This document shows positions 26,703 to 35,625 of a stretch of DNA of 64,000 nucleotides, piece by piece (the stretch's first letter is position 1; the number at the start of each line of letters is the position of its first letter). Location: positions 992,001 to 1,056,000 of the forward strand of contig NZ_AFEJ02000002.1 of NCBI RefSeq assembly GCF_000238775.2, written 5' to 3'. The DNA is from Acaryochloris sp. CCMEE 5410. GTDB lineage: Bacteria > Cyanobacteriota > Cyanobacteriia > Thermosynechococcales > Thermosynechococcaceae. Under the pieces are notes generated by a model. The model did not search any database, had not been told where the DNA came from, and saw only the letters and a program-made list of their open reading frames with translations. Made by a program: the position numbers and the translations under genes.

Positions 26703-27296
26703 ATGGCTGTCTTTGAAGGCAAATTTACGCATTCGGCATCCTTCCGGTTTGCTATTGTTATTGGGCGTTTCAATGATCTAGTGACCAGCAAGCTGCTAGC
26801 CGGTTGCCAAGACTGTCTACAGCGTCATGGCGTTGATACCCATGAGACCGGAAGTCAGGTTGACTATATCTGGGTACCAGGAGGCTTTGAAATCCCCCTA
26901 GTGGCTCGGCAGCTAGCTCTATCTCATGGTTACGATGCCATCATTTGCCTGGGTGCAGTTATCCGCGGCCAAACCCCCCATTTTGACTATGTTGCCGGTG
27001 AAGTTTCGAAAGGAATAGCGGCCACTAGCTTACAAACAGGTGTTCCGCTCATTTTTGGCATCCTGACGGTAGACAGCATGCAGCAAGCCCTGGAGCGGGC
27101 AGGCATAAAAAGCAACAAAGGTTGGGATTTTGCCATGAACGCCTTGGAAATGGCTAGCCTAATGCATCAACTCCGGCCACAGCTTGCTGTAGCGGATGCG
27201 AGCAATCAAAATCTAGGTGAAGCTGCCGTATTGCCTCCAAGTGTAAGTAGCGTCCAACCCTCTAACACTTTAAAGTCGGAATCCAATAATTCCTAA
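26703..27296 (+). CDS. ribH: 6,7-dimethyl-8-ribityllumazine synthase
   Basis: A 197-residue lumazine synthase that condenses 5-amino-6-ribitylaminouracil with dihydroxybutanone phosphate in riboflavin synthesis. Motifs are [12 protein letters not shown] (substrate ring contact), [36 protein letters not shown] with the catalytic His, and [17 protein letters not shown]. The last 40 residues form a polar tail longer than in most homologues (about 155 residues). The start is ATG 26703. The tRNA-Gly follows 54 bases after the stop. Confidence 0.95.
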   Translation: MAVFEGKFTHSASFRFAIVIGRFNDLVTSKLLAGCQDCLQRHGVDTHETGSQVDYIWVPGGFEIPLVARQLALSHGYDAIICLGAVIRGQTPHFDYVAGEVSKGIAATSLQTGVPLIFGILTVDSMQQALERAGIKSNKGWDFAMNALEMASLMHQLRPQLAVADASNQNLGEAAVLPPSVSSVQPSNTLKSESNNS

Positions 27297-27350
27297 TTTA
27301 TTGACAGACTCGGCTACATTTGAGAAGCTAGATAAGCGGAAGATTTATTT

Positions 27351-27422
27351 GCGGGTATAGCTCAGTGGTAGAGCGTCACCTTGCCAAGGTGAATGTCGCG
27401 CGTTCGAATCGCGTTACCCGCT
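27351..27422 (+). tRNA. tRNA-Gly(GCC)
   Basis: The 72-nt sequence folds into a full cloverleaf. The acceptor stem pairs GCGGGTA with TACCCGC, with discriminator T. The D-arm is AGCTCAGTGGTAGAGC, the anticodon arm TCACC-TTGCCAA-GGTGA gives anticodon GCC, and the T-arm is CGCGCGTTCGAATCGCG-like with the TTCGAAT loop. The CCA end is not encoded. Confidence 0.96.
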
Positions 27423-27619
27423 TTCTTTAAGTTCACTCCCCTCCCATAGACTTCAGGTAAAATGGGGAAATCTTCGTCAACTATTTTCCCATTTTCGGCT
27501 TTCATGGCCAAAGTGTGGAAACATGGATTTCGCTACTCTCCCCAAAGCTGGAGCAATGATCCTGGATCATCGGTGTCTCCATACTTTGGGCTAGATCATC
27601 TGAAGGGATTTGTTAATTC

Positions 27620-28024
27620 GTGCCTTCCACGAAAGTCAACAAAATAGACGTAAGTAGTCCTTATCCATGTCCCTGTCGACGGCATGGACACCTTAGCCCC
27701 ATTATTCTTACAGAGGCCCTTGGGTGTGAGCAATGTCATCGGGTTTTTGTTGTGAAACCTGATGGGTATACGATTGAACAGTGCTCAGACTACCCCCATC
27801 AAAGTTGGTATTGGACAGGGCGTCGATGGCAACCCTCTCGATCCAGAAAACCCCTATTTTATTTTCGGTTATTTCTATTCTGGCTCCTGGTCATGGGCAT
27901 AATTGTATTAGTCTTATTCCCATCGCTCCTGCCTTGGGCTCTAAGGCGGGAGTTTCGCCTCGGCCTTGCTGTATTCATGGCAGTCCCCACTCTCCAACTC
28001 GGTTCATATCTTTATCGACGTTAA
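27620..28024 (+). CDS. Small membrane protein with N-terminal Cys cluster
   Basis: A 134-residue protein. The N-terminal half has a Cys/His pattern (CPCRRHGH near 17, CEQCHRVF near 36) that could bind zinc, followed by a WYWTGRRWQPSR segment. The C-terminal half has two membrane helices (about 83-105 and 113-130). I do not recognise a named family. The start is GTG 27620, with no ATG before the conserved-looking part. It ends 16 bases before the proA start, so the two are probably co-transcribed. Confidence 0.65.
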   Translation: MPSTKVNKIDVSSPYPCPCRRHGHLSPIILTEALGCEQCHRVFVVKPDGYTIEQCSDYPHQSWYWTGRRWQPSRSRKPLFYFRLFLFWLLVMGIIVLVLFPSLLPWALRREFRLGLAVFMAVPTLQLGSYLYRR

Positions 28025-28040
28025 TGGATGTATTTTGCCT

Positions 28041-29291
28041 ATGGATGCTGCTCAAAGATTTGACCTGAACACAACAGTGCATCAGGCTCACATTGCCTCG
28101 CAGAAACTAGCACTCCTGCCCCATCCAAAACGTAATGAATTGCTGCGTTGTTTGGCTCAAATCTTGCAAGATCGCCAAGATGATTTGTTAGAAGCAAACA
28201 CCATAGATTTAGAAGTCAGCCGTGATCTAGCGATTCCTTCCTTAGTTCTGAACTGGCTAAAGCTCGCTCCAGAACGTCTGCAAACCTTGGGGCTAATGTT
28301 GAACCATTTGGCGACAACAACTGACCCGTTGGCGATGACAGCCTTTCCACAGTCCACTTTTATGGTGGCTCTAGGCTATGCCAAGTTACAACCCCGGGGA
28401 GTTATTGCCTTTATTTATGAGGCGTTTCCAGACTTAGCGTTGTTACTCGCTGGCATGTGCTGGAAAACGGGTAATGCGTTACTGCTGAAGGGAGGGGCTG
28501 AGACTAAGCATTCTAATCAGGTTGTTATCGAGTTGCTGCATGCTGCCCTGGCCGCCGCTGATTTGCCCTTAACTTGTGTGCAATGCATCCCTTGCGATCG
28601 CAACATTTCAATCTCCGATCTGGTTGCCCGAGACCTACCCATCGATCTTGTCGTTCCCTATGGTCGCCCCAGCTTGGTTCAACAGGTTGTGCAGCAATCC
28701 ACCGTCCCCACGCTTCAGTCTGCTATGGGCAATTGCTATCTTTTTTGGTCTGACTCGGGCAGTACAGACTTAACCCGATCCATGATTATTAATAGTCATC
28801 AAGGCAGTCCAGATGCGGTCAATGCCATTGAAAAAGTCTTGCTAACCCCCAACATTAAGCAGTCTCGACTCACCCTCCTATGGAGTACCCTCAAGGAAAA
28901 AGGATTCGAATTACGAGGAGATGCCACCCTAGCAGCTGAGTTTCCAGAGTTAATTCTGGCAACCAAGGAAGAGTGGCAGCAGCCTTATCTACAAAAGATT
29001 GTGGCCTTTCGCGTTGTGGATGATTTAGCCGATGCCCTCAACTGGATTAACCGCCACAGTAGTCATCATGCCGATTGTTTAGTCACGGATTCTTATCAAG
29101 ACAGTCAACAATTTATCCAAGGTGTTCGCAGTTCTCAAGTGTTTATCAACACCAGCCCCCAATTTTTGCGACAGTCCAGCGGGCCTGGAGGGTCTCTGGC
29201 GATAGGCATGAGTTCAGCCAAAAGCCTTTCTCCTGGGGTAATTAGTCTTGAAACCTTAATGACTTCCAAACAAATTATTCAAACCCCATAA
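28041..29291 (+). CDS. proA: Gamma-glutamyl phosphate reductase
   Basis: A 416-residue aldehyde-dehydrogenase-fold enzyme that reduces gamma-glutamyl phosphate to the semialdehyde for proline synthesis. Visible motifs include PRGVIAFIYEAFPDLALLL, LLKGGAETKHSNQ, the catalytic Cys in AMGNCYLFW and QSSGPGGSLAIGMSSAKS near the end. The catalytic segment differs from the usual GxCHxYVD, so this is a divergent member. The start is ATG 28041 (MDAAQRFDL). A longer frame from 27966 overlaps the preceding gene and is unlikely. Confidence 0.88.
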   Translation: MDAAQRFDLNTTVHQAHIASQKLALLPHPKRNELLRCLAQILQDRQDDLLEANTIDLEVSRDLAIPSLVLNWLKLAPERLQTLGLMLNHLATTTDPLAMTAFPQSTFMVALGYAKLQPRGVIAFIYEAFPDLALLLAGMCWKTGNALLLKGGAETKHSNQVVIELLHAALAAADLPLTCVQCIPCDRNISISDLVARDLPIDLVVPYGRPSLVQQVVQQSTVPTLQSAMGNCYLFWSDSGSTDLTRSMIINSHQGSPDAVNAIEKVLLTPNIKQSRLTLLWSTLKEKGFELRGDATLAAEFPELILATKEEWQQPYLQKIVAFRVVDDLADALNWINRHSSHHADCLVTDSYQDSQQFIQGVRSSQVFINTSPQFLRQSSGPGGSLAIGMSSAKSLSPGVISLETLMTSKQIIQTP

Positions 29292-29315
29292 CGGATCCTT
29301 GCTCAAGGATCCGTT
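29290..29315. terminator. Bidirectional hairpin between proA and the MIF-like gene
   Basis: A perfect 11-bp inverted repeat (AACGGATCCTT and its complement) with a GCTC loop overlaps the end of proA and reaches the stop codon of the convergent MIF-like gene. The strong stem suggests transcription termination in both directions, though no clear T-run follows. Confidence 0.5.
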
Positions 29316-29459
29316 AACCAAAGGTTGAACCATTCCATCCCCACATCATGCCCTTTGCATCCGCAAACTCAATATAGATTCGCTGCTTAGGGACCCCTAA
29401 AGCAGTTTCGAGCTCTTGGCAAAACGCCTGGCTCATGGCTTTTGTCTGGGGACTACTCA
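29314..29459 (-). pseudogene. MIF-like tautomerase, C-terminal fragment
   Basis: This encodes the end of a macrophage migration inhibitory factor-like protein: SPQTKAMSQAFCQELETALG, RIYIEFADAKG and the family-typical terminus MMWGWNGSTFG. The reading frame enters from the IS1634-type element at 29460. Joining 31350 to 29453 restores a 117-residue protein, the usual family length. Confidence 0.9.
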
Positions 29460-31349
29460 CGGCCCGTTCGCTTATTCTGGGGAACCCAAATAAATTAACG
29501 ATTTGGGAGGCTAGGCATAGAGCAATCGAAACAGGCAAACAGGAGAGATGGGCTAGTGCAGTAGGCTACAGAGCAATGAATGGAGCCTTCAGTATATGAG
29601 TGACGCTGTGCAAATCAGTTCAGAGCGGGTTGATGATATTCCCCTGATCGTCGAATGGCTCAAGCAGATGCAGATTGTCGAATGGATGGATCAAGAACTC
29701 AAACAACCTCACGGAAACCGTAAAGGATTGAGCTATGGTCAATTGAGCGTATTGCTGTTGACCTACATCATGACTCAAGCAGATCATCGCTTGTGTGGCG
29801 CAGAATCGTGGGTGACATCACACCGTCAGATATTGGAGTTGGCCACTGGTTGGGGCATAGGGGAAAAGGATGCAACCGATGATCGTCTGGCCCGGATGGT
29901 GGAAGAAGTTGGCCAAGCGGAAGAAGCTTGTCGCCAGATTGAGGTGAACCTTGGTCAGCATGTGATTCGAGCCTATGAATTACCGACAGAGGTTGCTAGG
30001 GCAGATACAACCAGCTTTAGTGTGCATCATCGCTCAGATGAATCTGCTGAAGAGAGTCTGCTCCGTTTTGGGTACTCCAAAGATAAACGCCCTGACTTGC
30101 TTCAGTACCGTCAACTGCTAGGCACCCTTGACCCTGCAGGGATTCCGTTAGTCAGTGCAACGCTTCCTGGTAATGGAGCAGATGACCCATTGTATTGGCC
30201 CACCTGGCAGCAAATGGCTCAAGTTATTGGCCACAAGCACTTTGTCTTTTTGGCAGATTGCAAAGCTGCCGCGATTGCGACCCGTGCTCAAATTGCTTCA
30301 GAGGGAGGAATCTATTGTTTTCCTGTACCCATGACGGGACAACATCCGTCCTGGCTAAAACAATGGGTGTTCAACCCACCCAGTCCGAGTACAGAGATTC
30401 GTCTGCCGACCCAAGATGCGAATGAAGCTGCAGTTGGGAAAGGATTTGAGGTTGAACTCGGTCAGTTTTGGTATCATCCAGACACTCAAGAATGGGTGCA
30501 GTGGCATGAACGTTATCTGGTCGTTTACTCCCAGAGTTTTGCGGCAGCGCAGATTCAGGGTCTGCAGCAGCGGCTTGAACGAGCCCAGAACGCACTTGAT
30601 AAGCTAGCGGCAAAACCAGGCAAAGAGCCAGAGGAACTCAATCTAAAGGTAGAAGCTATTCTCAAACGTCACCGTGTGAAGGAATTCTTCTGCGTATCCC
30701 TGAATGTAGAGACGGATACTCAAAACCGTTATATGGGACCGGGTAGACCCATCCGTAACTCAGTGAAAAAGGAGGTTACACAGATCCGACTTCACCTCCA
30801 CATTGAGCGGGACACTGATGCGATTGAACAAGCCAAGCAATTGGCGGGATGGCGCTTGTATGTCACTAATGCCCCCATCTCTCAACTTCCTCTACCTCAA
30901 GCTGTCCTCTACTATCGAGAGGAGTGGCTAGTTGAACGGGGGTTTCATCGCTTCAAGCGGGGGCGGCTACCCGCGTTGCCGATCTATTTTCAAAACCAAA
31001 ATCGAATTGTCGGTTTGATGTTCTTGCTGACGCTAGCATTAAAAGCATTTACCCTGGTTGAATTTGTTGTGCGGCGCGCATTACAAGCTGCTGAGGAATC
31101 CCTAGCAGGGCTCTACGATGGAAATCCTAAGCGAGCGACCCAACGACCTTCTACTGAAAAACTCTTTAAGGCGTTTGACCAAATCACACTCTATTTATTG
31201 CCAGACCTGACACGCTTCATAACGCCTCTATCTGATCTTCAAAAGCAGATTCTTCGGCTGATGAAAATGCCAGAATCTCTATACCTGCCACATCCCATAC
31301 AGCATAAGACTTAATTTATTTCTCTCTACAAGAAGGGGCGAACCGACCG
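29460..31349 (+). mobile_element. Complete IS1634-type insertion sequence
   Basis: The 1890-bp element starts CGGCCCGTTCGC and ends GCGAACCGACCG, which are imperfect inverted repeats (10 of 12). It is flanked by a 6-bp duplication, TACTCA, at 29454-29459 and 31350-31355. It carries one 572-residue transposase on the plus strand and interrupts a MIF-like gene. Confidence 0.88.
29596..31314 (+). CDS. IS1634-family transposase
   Basis: A 572-residue transposase. The N-terminal DUF4277-like domain covers residues 10-110 (DDIPLIVEWLKQMQIVEWMD and onward). The DDE core has a first Asp in VARADTTSFSVHH near 140, a second in KHFVFLADCKAAA near 212 and Glu in YYREEWLVERGFHRFK near 440. The long spacing between the second Asp and the Glu reflects an insertion containing a coiled-coil-like segment near 310-345. 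The start is ATG 29596 and the stop lies 35 bases inside the right end. Confidence 0.92.
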   Translation: MSDAVQISSERVDDIPLIVEWLKQMQIVEWMDQELKQPHGNRKGLSYGQLSVLLLTYIMTQADHRLCGAESWVTSHRQILELATGWGIGEKDATDDRLARMVEEVGQAEEACRQIEVNLGQHVIRAYELPTEVARADTTSFSVHHRSDESAEESLLRFGYSKDKRPDLLQYRQLLGTLDPAGIPLVSATLPGNGADDPLYWPTWQQMAQVIGHKHFVFLADCKAAAIATRAQIASEGGIYCFPVPMTGQHPSWLKQWVFNPPSPSTEIRLPTQDANEAAVGKGFEVELGQFWYHPDTQEWVQWHERYLVVYSQSFAAAQIQGLQQRLERAQNALDKLAAKPGKEPEELNLKVEAILKRHRVKEFFCVSLNVETDTQNRYMGPGRPIRNSVKKEVTQIRLHLHIERDTDAIEQAKQLAGWRLYVTNAPISQLPLPQAVLYYREEWLVERGFHRFKRGRLPALPIYFQNQNRIVGLMFLLTLALKAFTLVEFVVRRALQAAEESLAGLYDGNPKRATQRPSTEKLFKAFDQITLYLLPDLTRFITPLSDLQKQILRLMKMPESLYLPHPIQHKT

Positions 31350-31563
31350 TACTCATGGTACCCACACTTTTAATTTCCACGTAGCACACGGGTTCAGTCG
31401 TTCCAGCAAATGTCATCGGCGTTTCTGCCTCAAAAGCTGTCATCACATAGGACTCTGGCTTACCTAAATGTTGGGCGAGCTGAGCAGAGAGTTGCTTTAA
31501 TAAGGCTTCCACAACAGATTGTTCAGGAGTACTGATCGAAGATTGCACTTTAATGAGAGGCAT
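31350..31563 (-). pseudogene. MIF-like tautomerase, N-terminal fragment
   Basis: This encodes the start of the interrupted gene: MPLIKVQSSIS (with Pro2, the catalytic proline of the tautomerase superfamily), LGKPESYVMTAFE, the substrate-side segment TFAGTTEPVCYVEIKSVG, then T-M at the insertion point. The frame runs 24 codons into the IS before stopping at 31279. The loss of half the fold should abolish activity. The gene is divergent from tadA; their starts are about 40 bases apart. Confidence 0.9.
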
Positions 31564-31605
31564 AATAGTCGGCTAGCATGTAACGATAGTTTTATTAAAT
31601 CAAGA

Positions 31606-32103
31606 GTGGACGTTCCCAGCTACCCTGAACATCAACAGTGGATGGAAAAAGCGATTGCTTTAGCGACTCAAGCAGGTGCTGCAGGAGAGGTGCCGGTAGG
31701 TGCAGTGATTATCGGCCCTGATGGAGACTGCATTGCTGAAGGAGAAAACAAACGAGAACGCGATCACGACCCGACTGCTCATGCAGAAATTGTAGCTCTC
31801 AGAGCTGCTAGCCAAGTTATACAGTCTTGGCGACTCCATGAATGTCGCCTCTACGTCACCCTCGAACCCTGTCCAATGTGTGCAGGGGCAATTATCCAAG
31901 CTCGCCTTGGCCTGTTGGTCTATGGAGCCCATGATCCGAAAACTGGAGCGATTCGATCCGTCCTCAATCTACCGGATAGTCCTTGCTCCTACCATAAACT
32001 TCCCGTCATTGCAGGCGTCCACGAGCCCACCTGCCGTCAACAACTACAAGAGTGGTTTGCCCGCAGACGGCAACAGAAAAAAAACGCAGCCCCTTCCCCT
32101 TAA
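31606..32103 (+). CDS. tadA: tRNA-specific adenosine deaminase
   Basis: A roughly 165-residue zinc deaminase that converts A34 to inosine in tRNA-Arg(ACG). The catalytic motifs are DPTAHAEIVAL (His ligand and proton-shuttling Glu) and LEPCPMCAGAI (two Cys ligands). The start is uncertain: GTG 31606 gives VDVPSYPEHQQWMEKAI, and ATG 31642 is the first ATG near the conserved part. A longer frame from 31519 would overlap the divergent MIF-like gene and has unlikely sequence. The C-terminal basic tail (FARRRQQKK) may help tRNA binding. Confidence 0.9.
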   Translation: MDVPSYPEHQQWMEKAIALATQAGAAGEVPVGAVIIGPDGDCIAEGENKRERDHDPTAHAEIVALRAASQVIQSWRLHECRLYVTLEPCPMCAGAIIQARLGLLVYGAHDPKTGAIRSVLNLPDSPCSYHKLPVIAGVHEPTCRQQLQEWFARRRQQKKNAAPSP

Positions 32104-32130
32104 AATCAAAACCGACCTTGGGTTGATCTG

Positions 32131-32502
32131 CTATAAGCGCTCTTGAATGGTATTAATCAAGCAGTTGACGTCTTTAATTTGGTTTAATTCAGCGGTATCT
32201 ATAAAAATATCGATGTGGCCTTGGTCTTCCTTCAAAATAATGGGATAAGAATACGTCTTTTTCGACTCGCCCAAACTTGGCTCGTTCAACTTTTGCTCAT
32301 ACTCATCCTTATGCAGAAACTCCATGGAGATTGGAAAGGATTCTCTAAAGGCTTTCCACGCTGTTCGTTCTGCAAAGGTATCGTGGGTCAACATACATAA
32401 ATTGCAGCTGTAGGTATCCGGTGACAACACCTTATGGGCAATGTCCAGCGCAGTATTAATCAAGCCAGCATCGGCATTATAGATAAAGATTAATTTAGCC
32501 AT
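32131..32502 (-). CDS. Unrecognised small protein translationally coupled to cysE
   Basis: A 123-residue soluble alpha/beta protein beginning MAKLIFIYNADAGL, with a CNLC pair near residue 34 and an acidic C-terminal half. I do not recognise a characterised family; similar proteins may be annotated only as conserved hypothetical. Its ATG overlaps the end of cysE by 8 bases, so the two are translated together. A link to cysteine metabolism or redox is only suggested by this and the CxxC. Confidence 0.7.
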   Translation of the reverse strand: MAKLIFIYNADAGLINTALDIAHKVLSPDTYSCNLCMLTHDTFAERTAWKAFRESFPISMEFLHKDEYEQKLNEPSLGESKKTYSYPIILKEDQGHIDIFIDTAELNQIKDVNCLINTIQERL

Positions 32503-33235
32503 TCTTTGAGACAGTCGTACCGTCTAAAAACTGCTCTATTGCTTTATCCCGAAGATGGCAGCAGTCTGTGGTATCAGACTCATGGGTAGGAACATTCGGA
32601 GAAGACTGTCTTAACTGTTCTACTTCCTGTTCTAGACTTTCAATTCGATCGACTAAATAGCGAATAGCCTGAGCTTCAGAGTCAGGGAGTCGAGCATGAT
32701 CCAATGGATCTACTTTTGCTCCTCCCCGATAAACAATGCGCCCCGGAACACCAACAATCGTGCAGTCTGAGGGGACATCTCGTAAAACGACAGACCCAGC
32801 GCCGACCCGCACATTACTGCCTAAGAGGATATTGCCTAGAACTTTAGCTCCAGCACCAATCACAACGTTGTCCCCCACAGTTGGGTGCCGTTTTCCTGTT
32901 TCTTTCCCTGTTCCCCCTAACGTCACTCCCTGATAGATCAGGCTAAAATCACCGACAATTGCAGTTTCTCCAATCACAATCCCCATGCCATGATCAATAA
33001 ACACACCTTGTCCCAAGGTGGCACCAGGATGAATTTCAATCCCTGTGAGAAAGCGGGAGACATGGGAGATGAGCCGAGGGAAGAAGGGTAAGCCTAAGAC
33101 AAATAGCCAATGGGCAAAGCGGTGTAACAATATAGCCTGCAAGCCCGGGTAACAGACCAACACTTCCAACCAGTTCCGAGCTGCAGGGTCTCGATCGAAA
33201 ATGATCTGAAAATCAGTTTTAAGTGTCTTCAGCAC
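32495..33235 (-). CDS. cysE: Serine O-acetyltransferase
   Basis: A 246-residue hexapeptide acyltransferase that makes O-acetylserine from serine and acetyl-CoA, the first step of cysteine synthesis. The N-terminal helical domain (residues 1-60) contains FDRDPAARNWLEVL. The left-handed beta-helix follows with FIDHGMGIVIGETAIVGD (catalytic His), GVTLGGTGKETGKRHPTVGD and IGAGAKVLGNILLGSNVRVG. A helical tail after residue 195 is longer than in short SATs. The start is ATG 33235. Confidence 0.94.
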   Translation of the reverse strand: MLKTLKTDFQIIFDRDPAARNWLEVLVCYPGLQAILLHRFAHWLFVLGLPFFPRLISHVSRFLTGIEIHPGATLGQGVFIDHGMGIVIGETAIVGDFSLIYQGVTLGGTGKETGKRHPTVGDNVVIGAGAKVLGNILLGSNVRVGAGSVVLRDVPSDCTIVGVPGRIVYRGGAKVDPLDHARLPDSEAQAIRYLVDRIESLEQEVEQLRQSSPNVPTHESDTTDCCHLRDKAIEQFLDGTTVSKNG

Positions 33236-33552
33236 AGAGTCGGCCTTTGAAGGTAAGACAGGACCTTTTTATCCTAGCGTCTTTATGAAGGACAAAGATC
33301 GGCAATCCGAACATTGACGGTGGAGGAATAGCAGGGGCTGGTTACGCTCAACATTGCTGACTCCCCTTAAATCTTTGAAGGCTTATCGGTAGCCTTCAGG
33401 GACCCATCTGCTGCTTTCCCATCTGCTGCTTTCATAGATGTCCTACGTCATACTGATGGGAAAAAAGCCCGGTTTTATTCCAATTGCTTTCTCAGTATTC
33501 TAAAAATTACGAGCATCAGCCCAGCCCCTAAAGTTCCAATCCTCTCCCCAAA
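33236..33552. other. Intergenic region with a small tandem repeat
   Basis: The 317-base spacer lies between divergent cysE and the lipoprotein gene, so it should contain both promoters. A perfect two-copy 15-bp tandem repeat, CCCATCTGCTGCTTT, lies at 33403-33432. No RNA gene or open frame is convincing. Confidence 0.5.
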
Positions 33553-34956
33553 ATGTCTTTGAACCCCCTCCATCAGAAAAGATATCGTTCTGCCTTCGCG
33601 ATGATCCTGTTTGTCTGTACTGGCATACTGTCCGGTTGCTCTCACAGTTATGCGAAGCCCCATGCACCCATTAGGGTTGACTGGAATCAATCCACTGGCT
33701 CTGCTCGCAATGTTTATAGCTTAAATCTTTGGTCTGCCACTGATCCCACCGTAGGAGCGAATCTCAAATTTGGTGAACAATTAGGTCAAATCCGGCCCTC
33801 CATCTGCCGGCTTCACGCAGCTGAAATGCTCAAAGTGGGTCATGGGAAAGCGTGGATTGATAAAAAGGGGGCCTGGGACATTGGCAAAATTGATGCCATT
33901 TTGAAGAATATTGCTCCTCACTGTGAGGACATTATGATCTCCATTCCCAGTTGGTCCCCCACGCTATATCAAGGCTCTCAACTTCCTCCCGAAAAGCACC
34001 GTGCGTTTGCACAATGGTGTGCTCAGCTTGTCCGCTTAGTCTCCTCAAGGCACCTAGTTCGATATTTTGAAATACTCAACGAAAAAGATCCCGCATACAA
34101 TGGCAATTCTCAAGAACTGGCTAAGTTAGCAAAACAAACCGCCCATGCAATGAGGCGAGCTAATCCAGCTATTCGTATTGTTGTTGGTGCTTGGACCCAC
34201 CCCTATGACAAAAGGGATATTCAAGCATTTTTAGAGGCTTCCAAAACAAGTGATATTCAGGCTTTCTCCTATCATCAATATGGTACACACCAACCTTCCG
34301 GCGATCCCTTCAAGCTATACAAAACTGCCAAAATAATTGGTCAACGACCGAAAGCGATTCGCCAGTGGATGAACCAAAAAGGCTTACACAATGCTGAACT
34401 GTTCCTAGGGGAGACCCATATGTTCACAACCTGGGATAGGGACAAACAAAAATTGATGCGTACCCATCATGGGGCTGTATTTCTAGCCCTAGTTTTTCAG
34501 CAGGCTGCACAGCACAACGATATTGATGGTATTTTCCCTTGGAATGATGCCGACAATACCTATGGACTTTTCAATCACAAAGATGGAGTCTATTCCTTAC
34601 GCTCAGCAGGATATGTGCTCAAGCTACTGAGACAATATTTTAGTCATGGTCAACGGATTCGTGTCTCGACGCCTAGAGGAATTGATGCCTTTGCTGTCAG
34701 AACTCCAAGCTCCCATAGCCTGATGATCATCAATAGTCACACCTATCCAAGCAAAATCACTCGTCTAGATATGAGGGGGTGGCAGCCGCCACAACAAAGA
34801 TATCAACTTTACACGATTGACTCAGATGGAATACGGGTGAGCCAACAGACTTGGGACCAGCAGCAATCCCAGACCCTACATTTACCGAATGACTCCGTCT
34901 CTTTTTTAAATTTTTCGGGTGAGAGCAGTCCGAACATCGATGAGAGATCGACATGA
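33553..34956 (+). CDS. Glycoside-hydrolase-like lipoprotein (clan A barrel)
   Basis: A 467-residue exported protein. The N-terminus has a basic start, a hydrophobic stretch and a lipobox LSGC near residue 29, indicating a lipoprotein. The rest looks like a (beta/alpha)8 hydrolase of clan GH-A: RYFEILNEKDPAY near 175 holds the expected acid/base Glu after Asn, IRIVVGAW is a following strand, and NAELFLGETHMFTTW near 285 places the likely nucleophile Glu. A small beta domain follows after about 370. The GH39/GH5/GH30 type fits, but the substrate is unknown. It could trim extracellular polysaccharide made by enzymes such as those at the left of the window. Confidence 0.72.
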   Translation: MSLNPLHQKRYRSAFAMILFVCTGILSGCSHSYAKPHAPIRVDWNQSTGSARNVYSLNLWSATDPTVGANLKFGEQLGQIRPSICRLHAAEMLKVGHGKAWIDKKGAWDIGKIDAILKNIAPHCEDIMISIPSWSPTLYQGSQLPPEKHRAFAQWCAQLVRLVSSRHLVRYFEILNEKDPAYNGNSQELAKLAKQTAHAMRRANPAIRIVVGAWTHPYDKRDIQAFLEASKTSDIQAFSYHQYGTHQPSGDPFKLYKTAKIIGQRPKAIRQWMNQKGLHNAELFLGETHMFTTWDRDKQKLMRTHHGAVFLALVFQQAAQHNDIDGIFPWNDADNTYGLFNHKDGVYSLRSAGYVLKLLRQYFSHGQRIRVSTPRGIDAFAVRTPSSHSLMIINSHTYPSKITRLDMRGWQPPQQRYQLYTIDSDGIRVSQQTWDQQQSQTLHLPNDSVSFLNFSGESSPNIDERST

Positions 34957-34972
34957 GGCCAGGCAAATAAGT

Positions 34973-35548
34973 TTAATCCAACCATGAGTCCCGTAAGGGA
35001 GGGAATTGTCCTCGATGCTTGCGAGCCTGCATGGCTTTTTCTAGCAGAACCAGCAGCCCGGGCGCCTCTTGTTCGATCGTCAGAAGGAGACGTTCACCTA
35101 GAGCGACATCCCCTGGATCAACCCCCGTCTCCATCACTTCGCGCAAACGGGGCATTGCCCAGCTATCTACCATTTCGACTAAACCACTGAAACAGCGATC
35201 AAACTGTCGCTCGGTCATAATGGCGTCTTCCAAGGGAAATTCGATAATGGCTCGAATTTCACCATCGGAGGCATCATATTCCCACTGCAACATCTTAGTT
35301 TCCCAAGAGATCACTAACATGGTTTGCAAAATGGCGGCCTTATGGGGGTGATTTTGGACACCCGTGAGAACTTCTGGCACGAAGAGTTTAAAGAACTCTC
35401 CCTCTTCATCAAGCTGAATCACGATCAAAAAGTCTTCAACATGTTCAGCTTCGACTTGAGTGATAATCCGTGCCTTCTCGGGCTGAATCTCGTAGATCAG
35501 ACCTTGTTTATCTAAGTACCCAGAAATTTGCTCTAACGTAGCGCCCAT
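34973..35548 (-). CDS. YbjN-domain protein
   Basis: A 191-residue soluble protein with the YbjN / type III secretion chaperone-like fold, as seen from the alternating strands in IITQVEAEHVEDFLIVIQL and MLVISWETKMLQWEYDASDG. A helical part follows (MTERQFDRCFSGLVEMVDSW). Members are small alpha/beta proteins of unclear role in cyanobacteria. It is convergent with the lipoprotein gene, and the 16-base gap contains no obvious terminator. It lies 77 bases after the stop of glgB in the same direction. Confidence 0.75.
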   Translation of the reverse strand: MGATLEQISGYLDKQGLIYEIQPEKARIITQVEAEHVEDFLIVIQLDEEGEFFKLFVPEVLTGVQNHPHKAAILQTMLVISWETKMLQWEYDASDGEIRAIIEFPLEDAIMTERQFDRCFSGLVEMVDSWAMPRLREVMETGVDPGDVALGERLLLTIEQEAPGLLVLLEKAMQARKHRGQFPPLRDSWLD

Positions 35549-35625
35549 ACGGGCATCCTCTTCTTAAGTTATGGTAGGCGTTTGTCCCAAGTCCAGTGTG
35601 ACAGGTTTCTTGAAATTGGCAACAC

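Noticed and set aside
27462-27647. 61-codon plus-strand frame after the tRNA
   Set aside because: No ribosome binding site, no recognisable composition, and it overlaps the start of the next gene.
33403-33432. 15-bp tandem duplication as a possible regulatory iteron
   Set aside because: Only two copies, with no replication or regulator gene nearby; likely a simple duplication.
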